This document shows, piece by piece, positions 1 through 6,514 of a stretch of DNA of 10,611 nucleotides; position 1 is the first letter of the stretch, and each line of letters begins with the position of its first letter. Under the pieces are notes generated by a model, which saw only the letters and a program-made list of their open reading frames with translations, was not told where the DNA came from and made no database searches. Location of the stretch: positions 1-10,611 of the forward strand of contig QHPM01000213.1 in NCBI GenBank assembly GCA_003219095.1, read 5' to 3'. This DNA comes from Verrucomicrobiota bacterium (GTDB lineage Bacteria > Verrucomicrobiota > Verrucomicrobiia > Chthoniobacterales > UBA10450). Position numbers and translations under genes: made by a program.

Positions 1-426
1 CAGGTAAAAATCCCACGCGGTGTGCGCGAAGGGCAGCGCATTCGTCTCGCCGGTCAGGGCGAGGCCGGCGAACGCGGTGGAAAAAGCGGCGACTTATTTC
101 TGCGCGTGCGATTGGCGCGGCATCCCGATTTTTCGGTTGAGGGCAGCGATCTTGTGCATGAAGTGAAAATTGCGCCGTCGCAGGCGGTCCTGGGAGATCA
201 AATCATTGTGCCAACGCTGGAGGGAAACGCTCGTTTGAAATTGCCGCCCGGCACGCAAGGCGGTCAGCGTTTTCGTTTGCGCGGCCGAGGGTTGCCGGGC
301 GTTTCGGGGCAGCGCGGCGATTTGTATGTGGTGGTGCAAATTTCCATCCCAAAAAAATTGAGCGAGGGCGAACGAGAACTCTGGGAGCAACTCGCGCAGT
401 TGCACGGCCGTGAAGAATCCGGTTAA
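1..426 (+). CDS. DnaJ/CbpA-type co-chaperone, C-terminal part (5' end outside window)
   Basis: The reading frame is open from base 1 to the TAA at 424-426, so the gene begins upstream of the window. What remains is the C-terminal substrate-binding region of an Hsp40 co-chaperone, which delivers unfolded clients to DnaK in the cytoplasm. The end of the first beta-barrel domain is visible ('IPRGVREGQRIRLAGQGEAG', then a GDLFLRV strand). It is followed by the second barrel with 'IVPTLEGNARLKLPPGTQGG', 'FRLRGRGLPG' and GDLYVVV, and then a short C-terminal helix rich in charged residues. No zinc-finger cysteines are present, but that region and the J domain would lie outside the window. DnaJ class I and CbpA class II therefore cannot be separated for certain; the 'PPGTQGGQRFRLRGRGLP' wording looks more CbpA-like. 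The stop is 8 bp before rpiB, so the two are probably co-transcribed. Confidence 0.93.
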   Translation, partial: QVKIPRGVREGQRIRLAGQGEAGERGGKSGDLFLRVRLARHPDFSVEGSDLVHEVKIAPSQAVLGDQIIVPTLEGNARLKLPPGTQGGQRFRLRGRGLPGVSGQRGDLYVVVQISIPKKLSEGERELWEQLAQLHGREESG

Positions 427-434
427 ACGACGCA

Positions 435-869
435 ATGAAGATTTCGCTCGGATCCGATCACGCTGGTTTCAAATTGAAGGAAAAAGTAAAGACCTTGCTC
501 GGCCAACTTGGGCACGAGGTGAAGGACCTCGGTACGTTCGCGGCTGAGCCGCCGGTAGATTATCCGCTTTTCATTCGGCCGGCCGCGGAAGCGGTTGCGC
601 GCGGCGAATGCGAACGTGGAATTGTTTTCGGTGGCTCCGGCAACGGCGAAGCGATGGTGGCGAACAAAGTCCACGGGGTGCGTTGCGCTCTGTGCTGGAA
701 TTTGGAAAGCGCGCGTCTTTCCCGCCGACATAACGACGCCAATGTGCTGTCTCTGGGTGAGCGACTGATCGAAGAAAATCTCGCGCTGGAAATTGTGCGC
801 GTCTGGTTGGCGACCGAGTTTGAAGACGGGCGACACGCGCCACGTGTCGCGATGCTGAACGCGATGTAA
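435..869 (+). CDS. rpiB: Ribose-5-phosphate isomerase B (RpiB/LacAB family)
   Basis: This 144-residue protein interconverts ribose 5-phosphate and ribulose 5-phosphate in the non-oxidative pentose phosphate pathway. Family signatures are the N-terminal 'SDHAGFKLKE' (residues 7-16), the active-site loop GGSGNGE (66-72) followed by ANKV, and 'HNDANVLSLG' (99-108). In E. coli RpiB a cysteine just before the loop is the catalytic base. Here that position is Phe65/Gly66, and the loop ends in Glu72. This matches the actinobacterial-type RpiB (as in Mycobacterium), where a glutamate serves instead. The length is typical. The ATG lies 8 bp after the dnaJ-like stop, which suggests one transcript. A sugar-phosphate isomerase of the LacA/LacB type is the alternative, but the active-site loop favours RpiB. 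Confidence 0.93.
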   Translation: MKISLGSDHAGFKLKEKVKTLLGQLGHEVKDLGTFAAEPPVDYPLFIRPAAEAVARGECERGIVFGGSGNGEAMVANKVHGVRCALCWNLESARLSRRHNDANVLSLGERLIEENLALEIVRVWLATEFEDGRHAPRVAMLNAM

Positions 870-895
870 GCGCCAAATCCCGCGTCCGAAAACGA

Positions 896-940
896 TTGTA
901 GCTGCGGCTGTTGACCGCGACCCGGCTACTGCGGCTACAA
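896..940. repeat. Imperfect hairpin repeat between convergent rpiB and ubiA
   Basis: The arms TTGTAGCTGCGG (896-907) and CTGCGGCTACAA (929-940) form 12 pairs, two of them G-T, around a GC-rich loop. The right arm overlaps the ubiA stop codon (complement of 935-937). Read on the minus strand it contains GTTGTAGCCG, which also begins the hairpin near 8568, so it looks like a member of a dispersed repeat family. It sits between two convergent genes and could help end transcription, but no T-tract follows on either strand. Confidence 0.6.
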
Positions 941-1825
941 CAACCGATCGGCGCAAACCGCTCCCAGAAAGATCGCACTCACAAATGCATTCGAATTGAA
1001 GAAGGCGCGATTGATCGCGGCAAGATCATGAAGCTGGCGTGCGCTGCGATGCTCGTAAAAAAGTGCGGCCGCGATCGGAATCATGGCGGCGAAATAAATC
1101 GGGCCGAGCTTCGCCATGATCCCGAAAGCAATCAACGCCAGCAGCATTAAGAAATGAAGAAACTGCGCGAGTCGAAGGCTGGCGGCCAGGCCGAGCCGAA
1201 CCACCAGTGAATGCAGTCGCTCATCGCGATCGAAGTCGTAATCTTGAGTGGCATAGATCAAATCAAATCCACTGACCCAACAAACGACTCCGAGGGAAAG
1301 GACGAGCGGGGACAATTCCACCCGGCCGGTTTGAGCGATCCAGGCCCCGACCGGCGCAATCCCGAGCGCGAGACCGAGAAAAAAGTGCGTCGCGTCAGTA
1401 AAATGTTTGGTGAGTGAATAGAAAAAAATAATGCCAAGCGCGATCGGCGAAAGCGCGAAAGTCAGCCGATTGATATTTGCCGTAAAAAAAACAAAAAGGA
1501 CGCTGCTGACGATGAGGCAAATGAAAATGATGGCCCTGGAGGCGAGAAGATGGCGGCTTCGCGTCCGCGGATTGCGCTGATCGATCTCCCAATCAACAAA
1601 GCGATTGAAAAGCATCGCCGCCGTCCGGCCCGTGATCATACATCCCAGAACCAGCAGGACGATCCTGAGACTGGGTCGCCCGTTAGCCGATACGATCAGG
1701 GAAGCGAACGCGAAGGGCAGGGCGAAAATCGTATGGGAAAAGCGAATGAGCCGGAGAAATCGCCCGAACGCGCCGCCACGATTTTGCGCCACAGCGAAAT
1801 CGTGAAGCACATCCTGCTCATTCAT
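935..1825 (-). CDS. mqnP: UbiA-family prenyltransferase, MqnP-like (menaquinone pathway)
   Basis: This 296-residue integral membrane protein of the UbiA superfamily probably transfers a polyprenyl chain to an aromatic acid in quinone synthesis. The first Asp-rich motif is N74-x3-D78-x3-D82, followed by NPRT (85-88). The second is D195-x3-D199 within 'YATQDYDFDRDE'. Both bind Mg-diphosphate in this family. About eight hydrophobic segments are spread through the protein. The wording 'LGIAPVGAWIA' and YATQDYDFD resembles MqnP of the futalosine menaquinone route more than ubiquinone UbiA. That specificity is inference, as no other mqn gene is in view. The ATG overlaps the stop of the upstream MBL-fold gene as ATGA, so translation is probably coupled. 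The stop codon lies inside a hairpin repeat. Confidence 0.87.
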   Translation of the reverse strand: MNEQDVLHDFAVAQNRGGAFGRFLRLIRFSHTIFALPFAFASLIVSANGRPSLRIVLLVLGCMITGRTAAMLFNRFVDWEIDQRNPRTRSRHLLASRAIIFICLIVSSVLFVFFTANINRLTFALSPIALGIIFFYSLTKHFTDATHFFLGLALGIAPVGAWIAQTGRVELSPLVLSLGVVCWVSGFDLIYATQDYDFDRDERLHSLVVRLGLAASLRLAQFLHFLMLLALIAFGIMAKLGPIYFAAMIPIAAALFYEHRSARQLHDLAAINRAFFNSNAFVSAIFLGAVCADRLL

Positions 1826-2415
1826 GAATCGAGCAATGATTTAAGCCGCTCACGCCCGCCAGCCATGATGGGATTCCCGTGCGCAAAAAAAATCCGAGAG
1901 AAATCCAGATCCAGAAGTTTGCGTAATGATCGGATCATTTGTTTTTGGTTGGTGCAATATTTTCGCGGCAGCAAGCTGAAACCGTGCGGATCAAAATTGA
2001 TGAGCGCGTCACCCACTATCAATGTGCCGGCGTTATCCGGATGATAAACGGCGAATTCGCCGTCGGCAGCGCCTTCGATTCGAATAACTCGGAACGCCCC
2101 GATAGCAAGATCGTCCTGCAAGCTGCGACTGAGCGGAAGTTCTGCATTCAGTTCCAGAGGCGCAAAAATCGGAGCGGAGTAAAAGTGAGCGAACATTGCA
2201 GCATCGCGGGCGTGGTTCGCATTTGTGATAAAAATCCGGGCAACGCGAGCGAGTGATTCCAGTTCTTCCCGATGTACGGACGGCAATGCGATCGGATCGA
2301 TAATGGTTAGCTCATTTCCTGCTGCGAGAGCAGTCGAGAAAAGTTCGGCTTTAAATTTTGGGTTGTAGGTGTGCCAGAGGGCGCAGTCGGGCGAAATGCG
2401 AATAAATTCTGTCAC
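1822..2415 (-). CDS. Divergent metallo-beta-lactamase-fold protein lacking the metal motif
   Basis: This 197-residue cytoplasmic protein has no signal peptide. Its outline resembles small MBL-fold hydrolases: alternating strands, an 'IFITN' strand before the usual metal loop, 'TLIVGDALIN' (around D136) like the GD ligand strand, and a late 'FFAHGNPIMAGGRERL' with H179. The hallmark HxHxDH is replaced by NANHAR (65-70), so the usual first metal site appears lost. It may therefore be a non-metal or altered enzyme, or a binding protein; I cannot name a substrate. The start is GTG at 2413-2415. The frame stays open upstream to a TAA but offers no better initiation codon, and no strong ribosome-binding site is visible. 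It is the upstream gene of a two-gene unit with the UbiA prenyltransferase (ATGA overlap), which hints at a link to prenyl-lipid or quinone metabolism. Confidence 0.72.
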   Translation of the reverse strand: MTEFIRISPDCALWHTYNPKFKAELFSTALAAGNELTIIDPIALPSVHREELESLARVARIFITNANHARDAAMFAHFYSAPIFAPLELNAELPLSRSLQDDLAIGAFRVIRIEGAADGEFAVYHPDNAGTLIVGDALINFDPHGFSLLPRKYCTNQKQMIRSLRKLLDLDFSRIFFAHGNPIMAGGRERLKSLLDS

Positions 2416-2427
2416 GTAAGGTGTTAT

Positions 2428-2436
2428 CTTATAGCA
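2428..2436 (-). promoter_or_regulatory. Candidate extended -10 element for the MBL-fold/ubiA unit
   Basis: On the minus strand this reads TGCTATAAG, an extended -10 (TGn + TATAAG), 12 bp before the GTG start. No good -35 lies 17 bp upstream, which the extended -10 could offset. Transcription would start only a few bases before the GTG, giving a very short leader. This is motif matching only. Confidence 0.35.
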
Positions 2437-2483
2437 ATTTACGACCGGCTCTCGTTAGGAATTATTCGATACATAAAGAGCCA

Positions 2484-2514
2484 TTGGCACCGTAGCTGCT
2501 ACGATTTTCATAAT
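2484..2514 (+). promoter_or_regulatory. Candidate promoter of the GspF/PilC-like gene
   Basis: TTGGCA (2484-2489) and CATAAT (2509-2514) are each one base from the sigma-70 consensus, with a 19-bp spacer that is longer than the ideal 17. The predicted start point, around 2521, would nearly coincide with the ATG at 2524. That implies a leaderless or near-leaderless mRNA, in line with the absence of a Shine-Dalgarno sequence. Support is modest. Confidence 0.35.
2491..2503. promoter_or_regulatory. Palindrome in the promoter spacer, possible operator
   Basis: CGTAGC-T-GCTACG is a perfect 6-bp inverted repeat around one base. It lies between the proposed -35 and -10 hexamers of the gene starting at 2524. 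That position suits a repressor or MerR-like site, but no regulator gene is nearby and a short palindrome can occur by chance. Confidence 0.25.
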
Positions 2515-2523
2515 TACCTTCTT

Positions 2524-3750
2524 ATGATCACATTCTCCTATCAAGCGCGTGACGCTGCTGGACGCATCGTCTCCGGCATTCAGGAAGCCCTCAACGAGGA
2601 CAACGCCGTGACCAGCCTGATGAGCCGCGGCCTGATGGTGCTTTCTCTGCAGCGAAAAGCGACGGCCAGCCACTCGCGTAGGAAATCTACCAAAGTAAAG
2701 GAGACCGATCTCGTTCTCTTCACCCGACAACTTTCGACCATGATCGAGGCGGGTATTTCGCTGGTGCAGGCTTTGACCGCCTTGTACGAACAGGCTGACC
2801 CGAAACGGCAGGGAGGGTTGCGAGCCGTAATCAGCGATATCACCGCGCGGGTGCAAGGTGGCGAAACCTTCCATGAATCGCTCGCCAAACATCCCCTGGT
2901 TTTCAATCGGCTTTTTATCAGCATGGTGAAAGCGGGCGAGCATGGAGGTTTACTCGCCGAAATTCTGGATCGCCTGGCCGGATTCCTCGAAGCCAGCGCG
3001 CGTCTGCGCAAGAAAGTCAAATCGGCGATGACCTACCCGGTCATTGTTGTCTGCATCGCGTTCTCCATCACCACCTTCCTGATCGTGCGCGTTGTCCCGA
3101 TCTTCGGCGAAATTTTCGCTGATTTTGGAGCCAAACTTCCCGCTCCTACCCAATTCCTCATTGATCTCAGTAATTTTGTTCGCGGGGAGTGGTACTTCCT
3201 CATTGGCGGTATAGCAGGCGCTTTCTTCGGCATCCGCACCTTTTTGCGCTCGACCCGCGGCAAACAGCTTTGGGACCGGTGGAAACTCAAGTTGCCGATT
3301 TTCGGTCCGCTCGTTCATAAGATTTGCATGTCTCGTTTTGCGCGGACCTTTGCCCAGTTGATCCGCAGCGGCGTTCCGATCCTGGAAGTGATCGACATCG
3401 TCGGTGGCTCTTCCGGCAATCACGTCGTCGAAACCAGCATCAGAGAAGTTGGCGCCGACGTCGAAAAAGGCGACAACCTTTCTGTCTCGCTTTCACGCAA
3501 AAGTATTTTCCCGCCGATGCTCCTGCGCATGGTCGCAGCGGGCGAAGCCACTGGCAAGATCGACACCATGCTCGAGAAAATGGCGGACTTTTGGGACGAA
3601 GAAATCGAAGCGATGCTGGATGCGCTTACCTCGTTGATTGAACCACTTTTGATCGTTTTTCTCGGCGTAATCGTGGGTGGTATCGTGATCGCGATGTTCC
3701 TACCGATCTTCAAGTTGAACGAAGTTGTCTCTCAAAACAAGAGCAACTGA
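2524..3750 (+). CDS. Type II secretion / type IV pilus inner-membrane platform protein (GspF/PilC family)
   Basis: This 408-residue polytopic membrane protein is the platform that couples a PilB/GspE-type ATPase to pseudopilus or pilus assembly. The N-terminus 'MITFSYQARDAAGRIVSG' is characteristic of the family, so I start at ATG 2524. The frame stays open back to about 2371, but the extra 51 residues look like non-coding sequence. Two repeated T2SSF domains are visible: one opens with 'FTRQLSTMIEAGISLVQAL' and the second with 'FARTFAQLIRSGVPILEVID'. Membrane segments lie near residues 173-195, 223-241 and 375-396. The C-terminus 'FLPIFKLNEVV' is also typical. No ATPase, pilin or secretin gene adjoins it, so pilus and secretion roles cannot be told apart. 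It is monocistronic here, with its own terminator. Confidence 0.93.
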   Translation: MITFSYQARDAAGRIVSGIQEALNEDNAVTSLMSRGLMVLSLQRKATASHSRRKSTKVKETDLVLFTRQLSTMIEAGISLVQALTALYEQADPKRQGGLRAVISDITARVQGGETFHESLAKHPLVFNRLFISMVKAGEHGGLLAEILDRLAGFLEASARLRKKVKSAMTYPVIVVCIAFSITTFLIVRVVPIFGEIFADFGAKLPAPTQFLIDLSNFVRGEWYFLIGGIAGAFFGIRTFLRSTRGKQLWDRWKLKLPIFGPLVHKICMSRFARTFAQLIRSGVPILEVIDIVGGSSGNHVVETSIREVGADVEKGDNLSVSLSRKSIFPPMLLRMVAAGEATGKIDTMLEKMADFWDEEIEAMLDALTSLIEPLLIVFLGVIVGGIVIAMFLPIFKLNEVVSQNKSN

Positions 3751-3800
3751 GGGTTGTGTCATAGAGCAATAGCTAAGGAGAAGCTGCTCAAAGACAGGGG

Positions 3801-3840
3801 AGGGGCGGGTCGAGAGGCCCGCCTCTTTCTTTTCTATTCT
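3801..3840 (+). terminator. Intrinsic terminator after the GspF/PilC-like gene
   Basis: The arms AGGGGCGGGTC (3801-3811) and GGCCCGCCTCT (3816-3826) pair over 11 positions, including two G-T pairs, around a GAGA tetraloop. The T-rich tail TTCTTTTCTATTCT follows (3827-3840). It lies 50 bp after the stop at 3750 and points the right way. Confidence 0.87.
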
Positions 3841-3854
3841 TACTCATAATCGTG

Positions 3855-3883
3855 CTCCTGCTCGAAAAAACATCGAGCATGAG
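3855..3883. repeat. Inverted repeat between convergent genes
   Basis: CTCCTGCTCGA (3855-3865) and TCGAGCATGAG (3873-3883) pair at 10 of 11 positions around an A-rich loop. It lies between the plus-strand terminator at 3801-3840 and the end of the minus-strand methyltransferase. Neither strand shows a T-tract straight after the stem, so a terminator role for the minus-strand genes is possible but not shown. Confidence 0.5.
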
Positions 3884-3899
3884 TGTCGGCGATTGTCGG

Positions 3900-3916
3900 C
3901 CGGTTCGGTGAACCGG
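3900..3916 (-). terminator. Hairpin directly after the methyltransferase stop, possible terminator
   Basis: CCGGTTC and GAACCGG form a perfect 7-bp stem with a 3-base loop that abuts the stop codon of the minus-strand gene (3917-3919). No T-run follows at once on the minus strand; one (six T) appears only within the next inverted repeat. It may protect the 3' end or act together with the 3855-3883 repeat. Confidence 0.3.
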
Positions 3917-4672
3917 TCATCGACTTTGCCGAACGGCAACGCGTAAATGCAATGGCCATTTTATTTCGCGCACCTCTTCCGGATTTTTCCAAACCGTTCC
4001 TAGTTCCTTCAGGAGTGAATCGACCGGATCAAAGCCGCGTGCAGCGATAAACCTTTGCGTGGCCGACCACGTCCGCAAATAACCCAGTAGCTGGATCAGA
4101 TTCCATTGCGTTCTCATTTCAAACTGGCGGTGCGTTAGCTCCGGAAATGGAAGTTGGATGTTCTTGTAGTCAGTTTCGACCAAGTCACGCTCGAGCGGCC
4201 AGAAGGGCCCGGTCGTTTCGCGATAAAATTTCCAAATGATCACATCGATTTCCGGCGTGATTTCCAAAACCTTGTAGCTCGAAATTGCGAGGACACCGTC
4301 GTCTTTCAACACTCGCTTTGCCTCCGTGAAAAACCGATCGATATCGAACCAATGCAGTGCTTGAGCGACCAGAATCAGGTCCACTGAAGCTGAATCGAGC
4401 CCACTCGCTTCCGCCGGAGCGACGCGGTAGCTGACCTGATCATTTGACTCCGCGCTTTCAATCTGCTGCGCGCTGGCATCGGTCGCGATGACGCTGTTGA
4501 AATGGCGGGCTAACTCCACCGCGGCCTGGCCGTTGCCGGTGGCGCAATCCCACGCCAGTTCGTGTCGTGGCGAAATGGAGGTAAGGTACTCGAACAGTTC
4601 GTCCGGATAACGCGGGCGAAATTTCGCGTACTCGGCGGCATGACCGGAGAAGTAGTCCTTGAAGTTCGTCAT
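3917..4672 (-). CDS. Class I SAM-dependent methyltransferase (Methyltransf_11-like)
   Basis: This 251-residue soluble protein has a Rossmann-type methyltransferase fold. It opens with 'FKDYFSGHAAEYAKFRPRYP', common in this subgroup. SAM-binding motif I is 'AWDCATGNGQ' (40-49) in place of the usual DxGCGTG. An acidic residue ends the second strand (VIATDAS), and 'LVAQALHWFD' followed by 'AKRVLKDDGVLAI' covers motifs II and III. The family includes trans-aconitate-like and other small-molecule methyltransferases; the substrate cannot be read from the sequence. Its ATG overlaps the stop of the upstream lhr frame as ATGA, so it is probably translated by coupling. The frameshifts in lhr could therefore reduce its expression. 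The ATG is the natural start because the family N-terminus follows directly. Confidence 0.85.
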   Translation of the reverse strand: MTNFKDYFSGHAAEYAKFRPRYPDELFEYLTSISPRHELAWDCATGNGQAAVELARHFNSVIATDASAQQIESAESNDQVSYRVAPAEASGLDSASVDLILVAQALHWFDIDRFFTEAKRVLKDDGVLAISSYKVLEITPEIDVIIWKFYRETTGPFWPLERDLVETDYKNIQLPFPELTHRQFEMRTQWNLIQLLGYLRTWSATQRFIAARGFDPVDSLLKELGTVWKNPEEVREIKWPLHLRVAVRQSR

Positions 4673-5811
4673 CTGGTCGTAGCAGTTGTCCGAAGATCGT
4701 TACCTGTCGCGATTTGCCGCACCCGTGCATATAACTCGCGGTAAATTCGCTCCACCGCCACGGTCGGATCTTCCAGCATCATGGTTTCTTTGATTTTGCT
4801 GGCATAAATCGGGAAAGAAAATGGCGAGACCACAGGCAGCTCGCGCAATTGCCAGTCGAAATGCTGGACCCGATCGAGAAACGCGTTTGCCTCTTCCGCA
4901 TCCAGAAAAATCTGGGTTGCCTGCCGATAGGCTTCCTCAAGCAAGGGATGATCCGGCTCGTGCGCTTCCAGCACTCGAAAAATAGTTTCCGTACTCCAGT
5001 GCATCTGTTTGCGCGTGCGCTGATCACCCGGGTAATTGCGTGGCACCATCAATCCGGTTTGAGCGACGCCGCGGAATTGCCATTTCACCAACTCCGAACC
5101 GCGCAGCGCCAGGCGCAAATCCTCTTCTGCGCCTTCGCGCTCGAAACAAAGCCGCCAATCCTCTAACGTCAGCTCCTGGAACCGCCGGAGGGTGAGCAGG
5201 AAACCAGAATCGTCGATTGTGACAAGGGCGTTGCCGCCGCTGCGGTTTTTCATCCGCCAGGCCACGATCCGCGAAAGCGCGTCATTAGCGCTGCGGCCAA
5301 TGAGGGCATGGAAAAAATAATGGGAAAAATCATCATCGCGATACAGTTCGATCAACATCGAATCGCCCGTCGGCACATCCGAAACGGCGAGCTGCGCACG
5401 AAATTGTTCCACCATCGCCTGAGCGTTTGCTAACGAGATTTGGTACTGCTCCACCAGCCAGTCGACGCAAACCGCGTCGCTTTCTCGGCGGAGTTGATAC
5501 GCCAGGTCGGCCCGTAGCTGCCGTACCGCCCGTGCGACTCCCGAAGTGAGCGGCATCTTGGCCGCGTTCCAGCGGGGAATGGTCGGCAATTGGCCATCCG
5601 CCCGCTCTACGAAAGCTTCCTGCACGCCGGTATCAATCAGTCGCACCACCCGGCCGCCGAGCGCGAAAAGGTCACCAATCTGCAGGCACTTAATGAATCC
5701 TTCTTCGACGGAACCGAGACGCCGCCGCTTCAACATCACAGACCATGTCGTCATTGCCGACCGAAATCTTCCCGAAGACGCCGCGGTATTGCCCTGCCAG
5801 GGCTTCACCAC
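4669..5811 (-). CDS. Lhr helicase fragment 3: C-terminal DEAD/H-associated domain
   Basis: This holds the Lhr-specific C-terminal region, in the same frame as fragment 1. Authentic sequence begins near 'LKRRRLGSVEEGF' (about 5735); the roughly 23 residues before it are shifted sequence. Family-typical stretches are 'GDLFALGGRVVRLID' and 'LPTIPRWNAAKMPLTSG' (DEAD/H-associated domain), plus a charged helical end. The TGA at 4669-4671 overlaps the next gene's ATG. Homologues as I recall them have about 20 more residues between 'FGKI' and the 'RRRLG' stretch, so a small deletion may accompany the second frameshift. Confidence 0.72.
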   Translation of the reverse strand: MVKPWQGNTAASSGRFRSAMTTWSVMLKRRRLGSVEEGFIKCLQIGDLFALGGRVVRLIDTGVQEAFVERADGQLPTIPRWNAAKMPLTSGVARAVRQLRADLAYQLRRESDAVCVDWLVEQYQISLANAQAMVEQFRAQLAVSDVPTGDSMLIELYRDDDFSHYFFHALIGRSANDALSRIVAWRMKNRSGGNALVTIDDSGFLLTLRRFQELTLEDWRLCFEREGAEEDLRLALRGSELVKWQFRGVAQTGLMVPRNYPGDQRTRKQMHWSTETIFRVLEAHEPDHPLLEEAYRQATQIFLDAEEANAFLDRVQHFDWQLRELPVVSPFSFPIYASKIKETMMLEDPTVAVERIYRELYARVRQIATGNDLRTTATTR

Positions 5812-6514
5812 CGCCCTCCAAATAATTCAAAACGCGATCGAATTCTTGGCGGGGAAGATCGTCGAATGGCCGGGCGCGCGTGATCAGTTGGTAAATCGAA
5901 TCGGCTGAGGCCGGCGCCAGGGCGACGATGCCAACAATATGTTGCGCGACCACGTCAAAAGGCTTGTCCAGGATTTTGATCGGATCGAGGGCGCGCTCGC
6001 GGACGAGCTTCGCGGTGACGGTCGCTTCCACCAGATCGTTGACATTGGTTGCAACCAGGATGCCGTGACTATTTTTGTTTAACGAATGTCCGGAGCGTCC
6101 GATGCGCTGGATCGCGCGCGAAACGCCTTTGGGCGTTGCCACCATCACAACCAAATCGACCGCACCAATATCGATGCCGAGCTCAAGGCTGGTTGAGCAA
6201 ACGACGGCGCGCAGTTCTCCATTCTTCAAGCGATCTTCGACTTCGAGCCGTACACTGCGATCGAGCGAAGCGTGATGAATTTCGATTGCGTCGGCCAATT
6301 CCGGCAGTTGCTCGCGCAAACGCAAACCAATCTGTTCCGCTGCCGAACGGACATTGGTAAAAACAATGACCGACTGGCGCGAGCGAATTAGTTGCGACAA
6401 TTCCGCATAAAGGCGCGCGCCGGTGTAACCGGACGGGGATAAGGATCGCGTCGGATTGGAGAAAAAACGTCCACAATTTGTTCCTTCTCGATGCGCGCTT
6501 CGGCGATGCGGCAA
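5690..6514 (-). CDS. Lhr helicase fragment 2: C-terminal RecA-like domain
   Basis: This is the middle part of the broken helicase, with meaningful sequence from 'PSGYTGARLYAEL' onward (near 6435). The first roughly 27 residues are out-of-frame and the ATG is probably not a real start. It carries motif IV 'QSVIVFTNVRSAAEQ', motif V 'VCSTSLELGIDIG' and motif VI 'IQRIGRSGH' with its arginine finger. A winged-helix-like region follows ('VAQHIVGIVAL', then 'YLEGGGEALAGQY'). The frame is lost near 5740 and stops at 5690. Conservation of all these motifs in this frame is the main evidence that the gene was functional until recently. Confidence 0.72.
   Translation of the reverse strand: MPHRRSAHREGTNCGRFFSNPTRSLSPSGYTGARLYAELSQLIRSRQSVIVFTNVRSAAEQIGLRLREQLPELADAIEIHHASLDRSVRLEVEDRLKNGELRAVVCSTSLELGIDIGAVDLVVMVATPKGVSRAIQRIGRSGHSLNKNSHGILVATNVNDLVEATVTAKLVRERALDPIKILDKPFDVVAQHIVGIVALAPASADSIYQLITRARPFDDLPRQEFDRVLNYLEGGGEALAGQYRGVFGKISVGNDDMVCDVEAAASRFRRRRIH

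Noticed and set aside
1..426. Truncated or degenerate dnaJ
   Set aside because: The missing N-terminal part is explained by the window edge; the visible C-terminal domains are intact.
423..956. Long open frame antisense to rpiB
   Set aside because: It overlaps a clear RpiB coding sequence, shows no family motif and has the Arg/His-rich composition typical of a shadow frame.
1550..2044. Plus-strand open frame across the ubiA/MBL junction
   Set aside because: It runs antisense to two recognised genes joined by an ATGA overlap, and its composition is random-looking.
2371..2523. N-terminal extension of the GspF/PilC-like protein
   Set aside because: The extra 51 residues look unlike the family, overlap the divergent gene's start and promoter, and are followed by the canonical start 'MITFSYQARDAAGR'.
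3855..3916. CRISPR-like or attachment-site array from neighbouring hairpins
   Set aside because: The two inverted repeats differ in sequence, are not regularly spaced and have no cas or integrase gene nearby.
6430..6445. Programmed ribosomal frameshift in lhr
   Set aside because: CCCC after TAT is not a recognised slippery heptamer, no downstream pseudoknot is evident, and a second shift of opposite sign would also be needed. Mutation or sequencing error is simpler.
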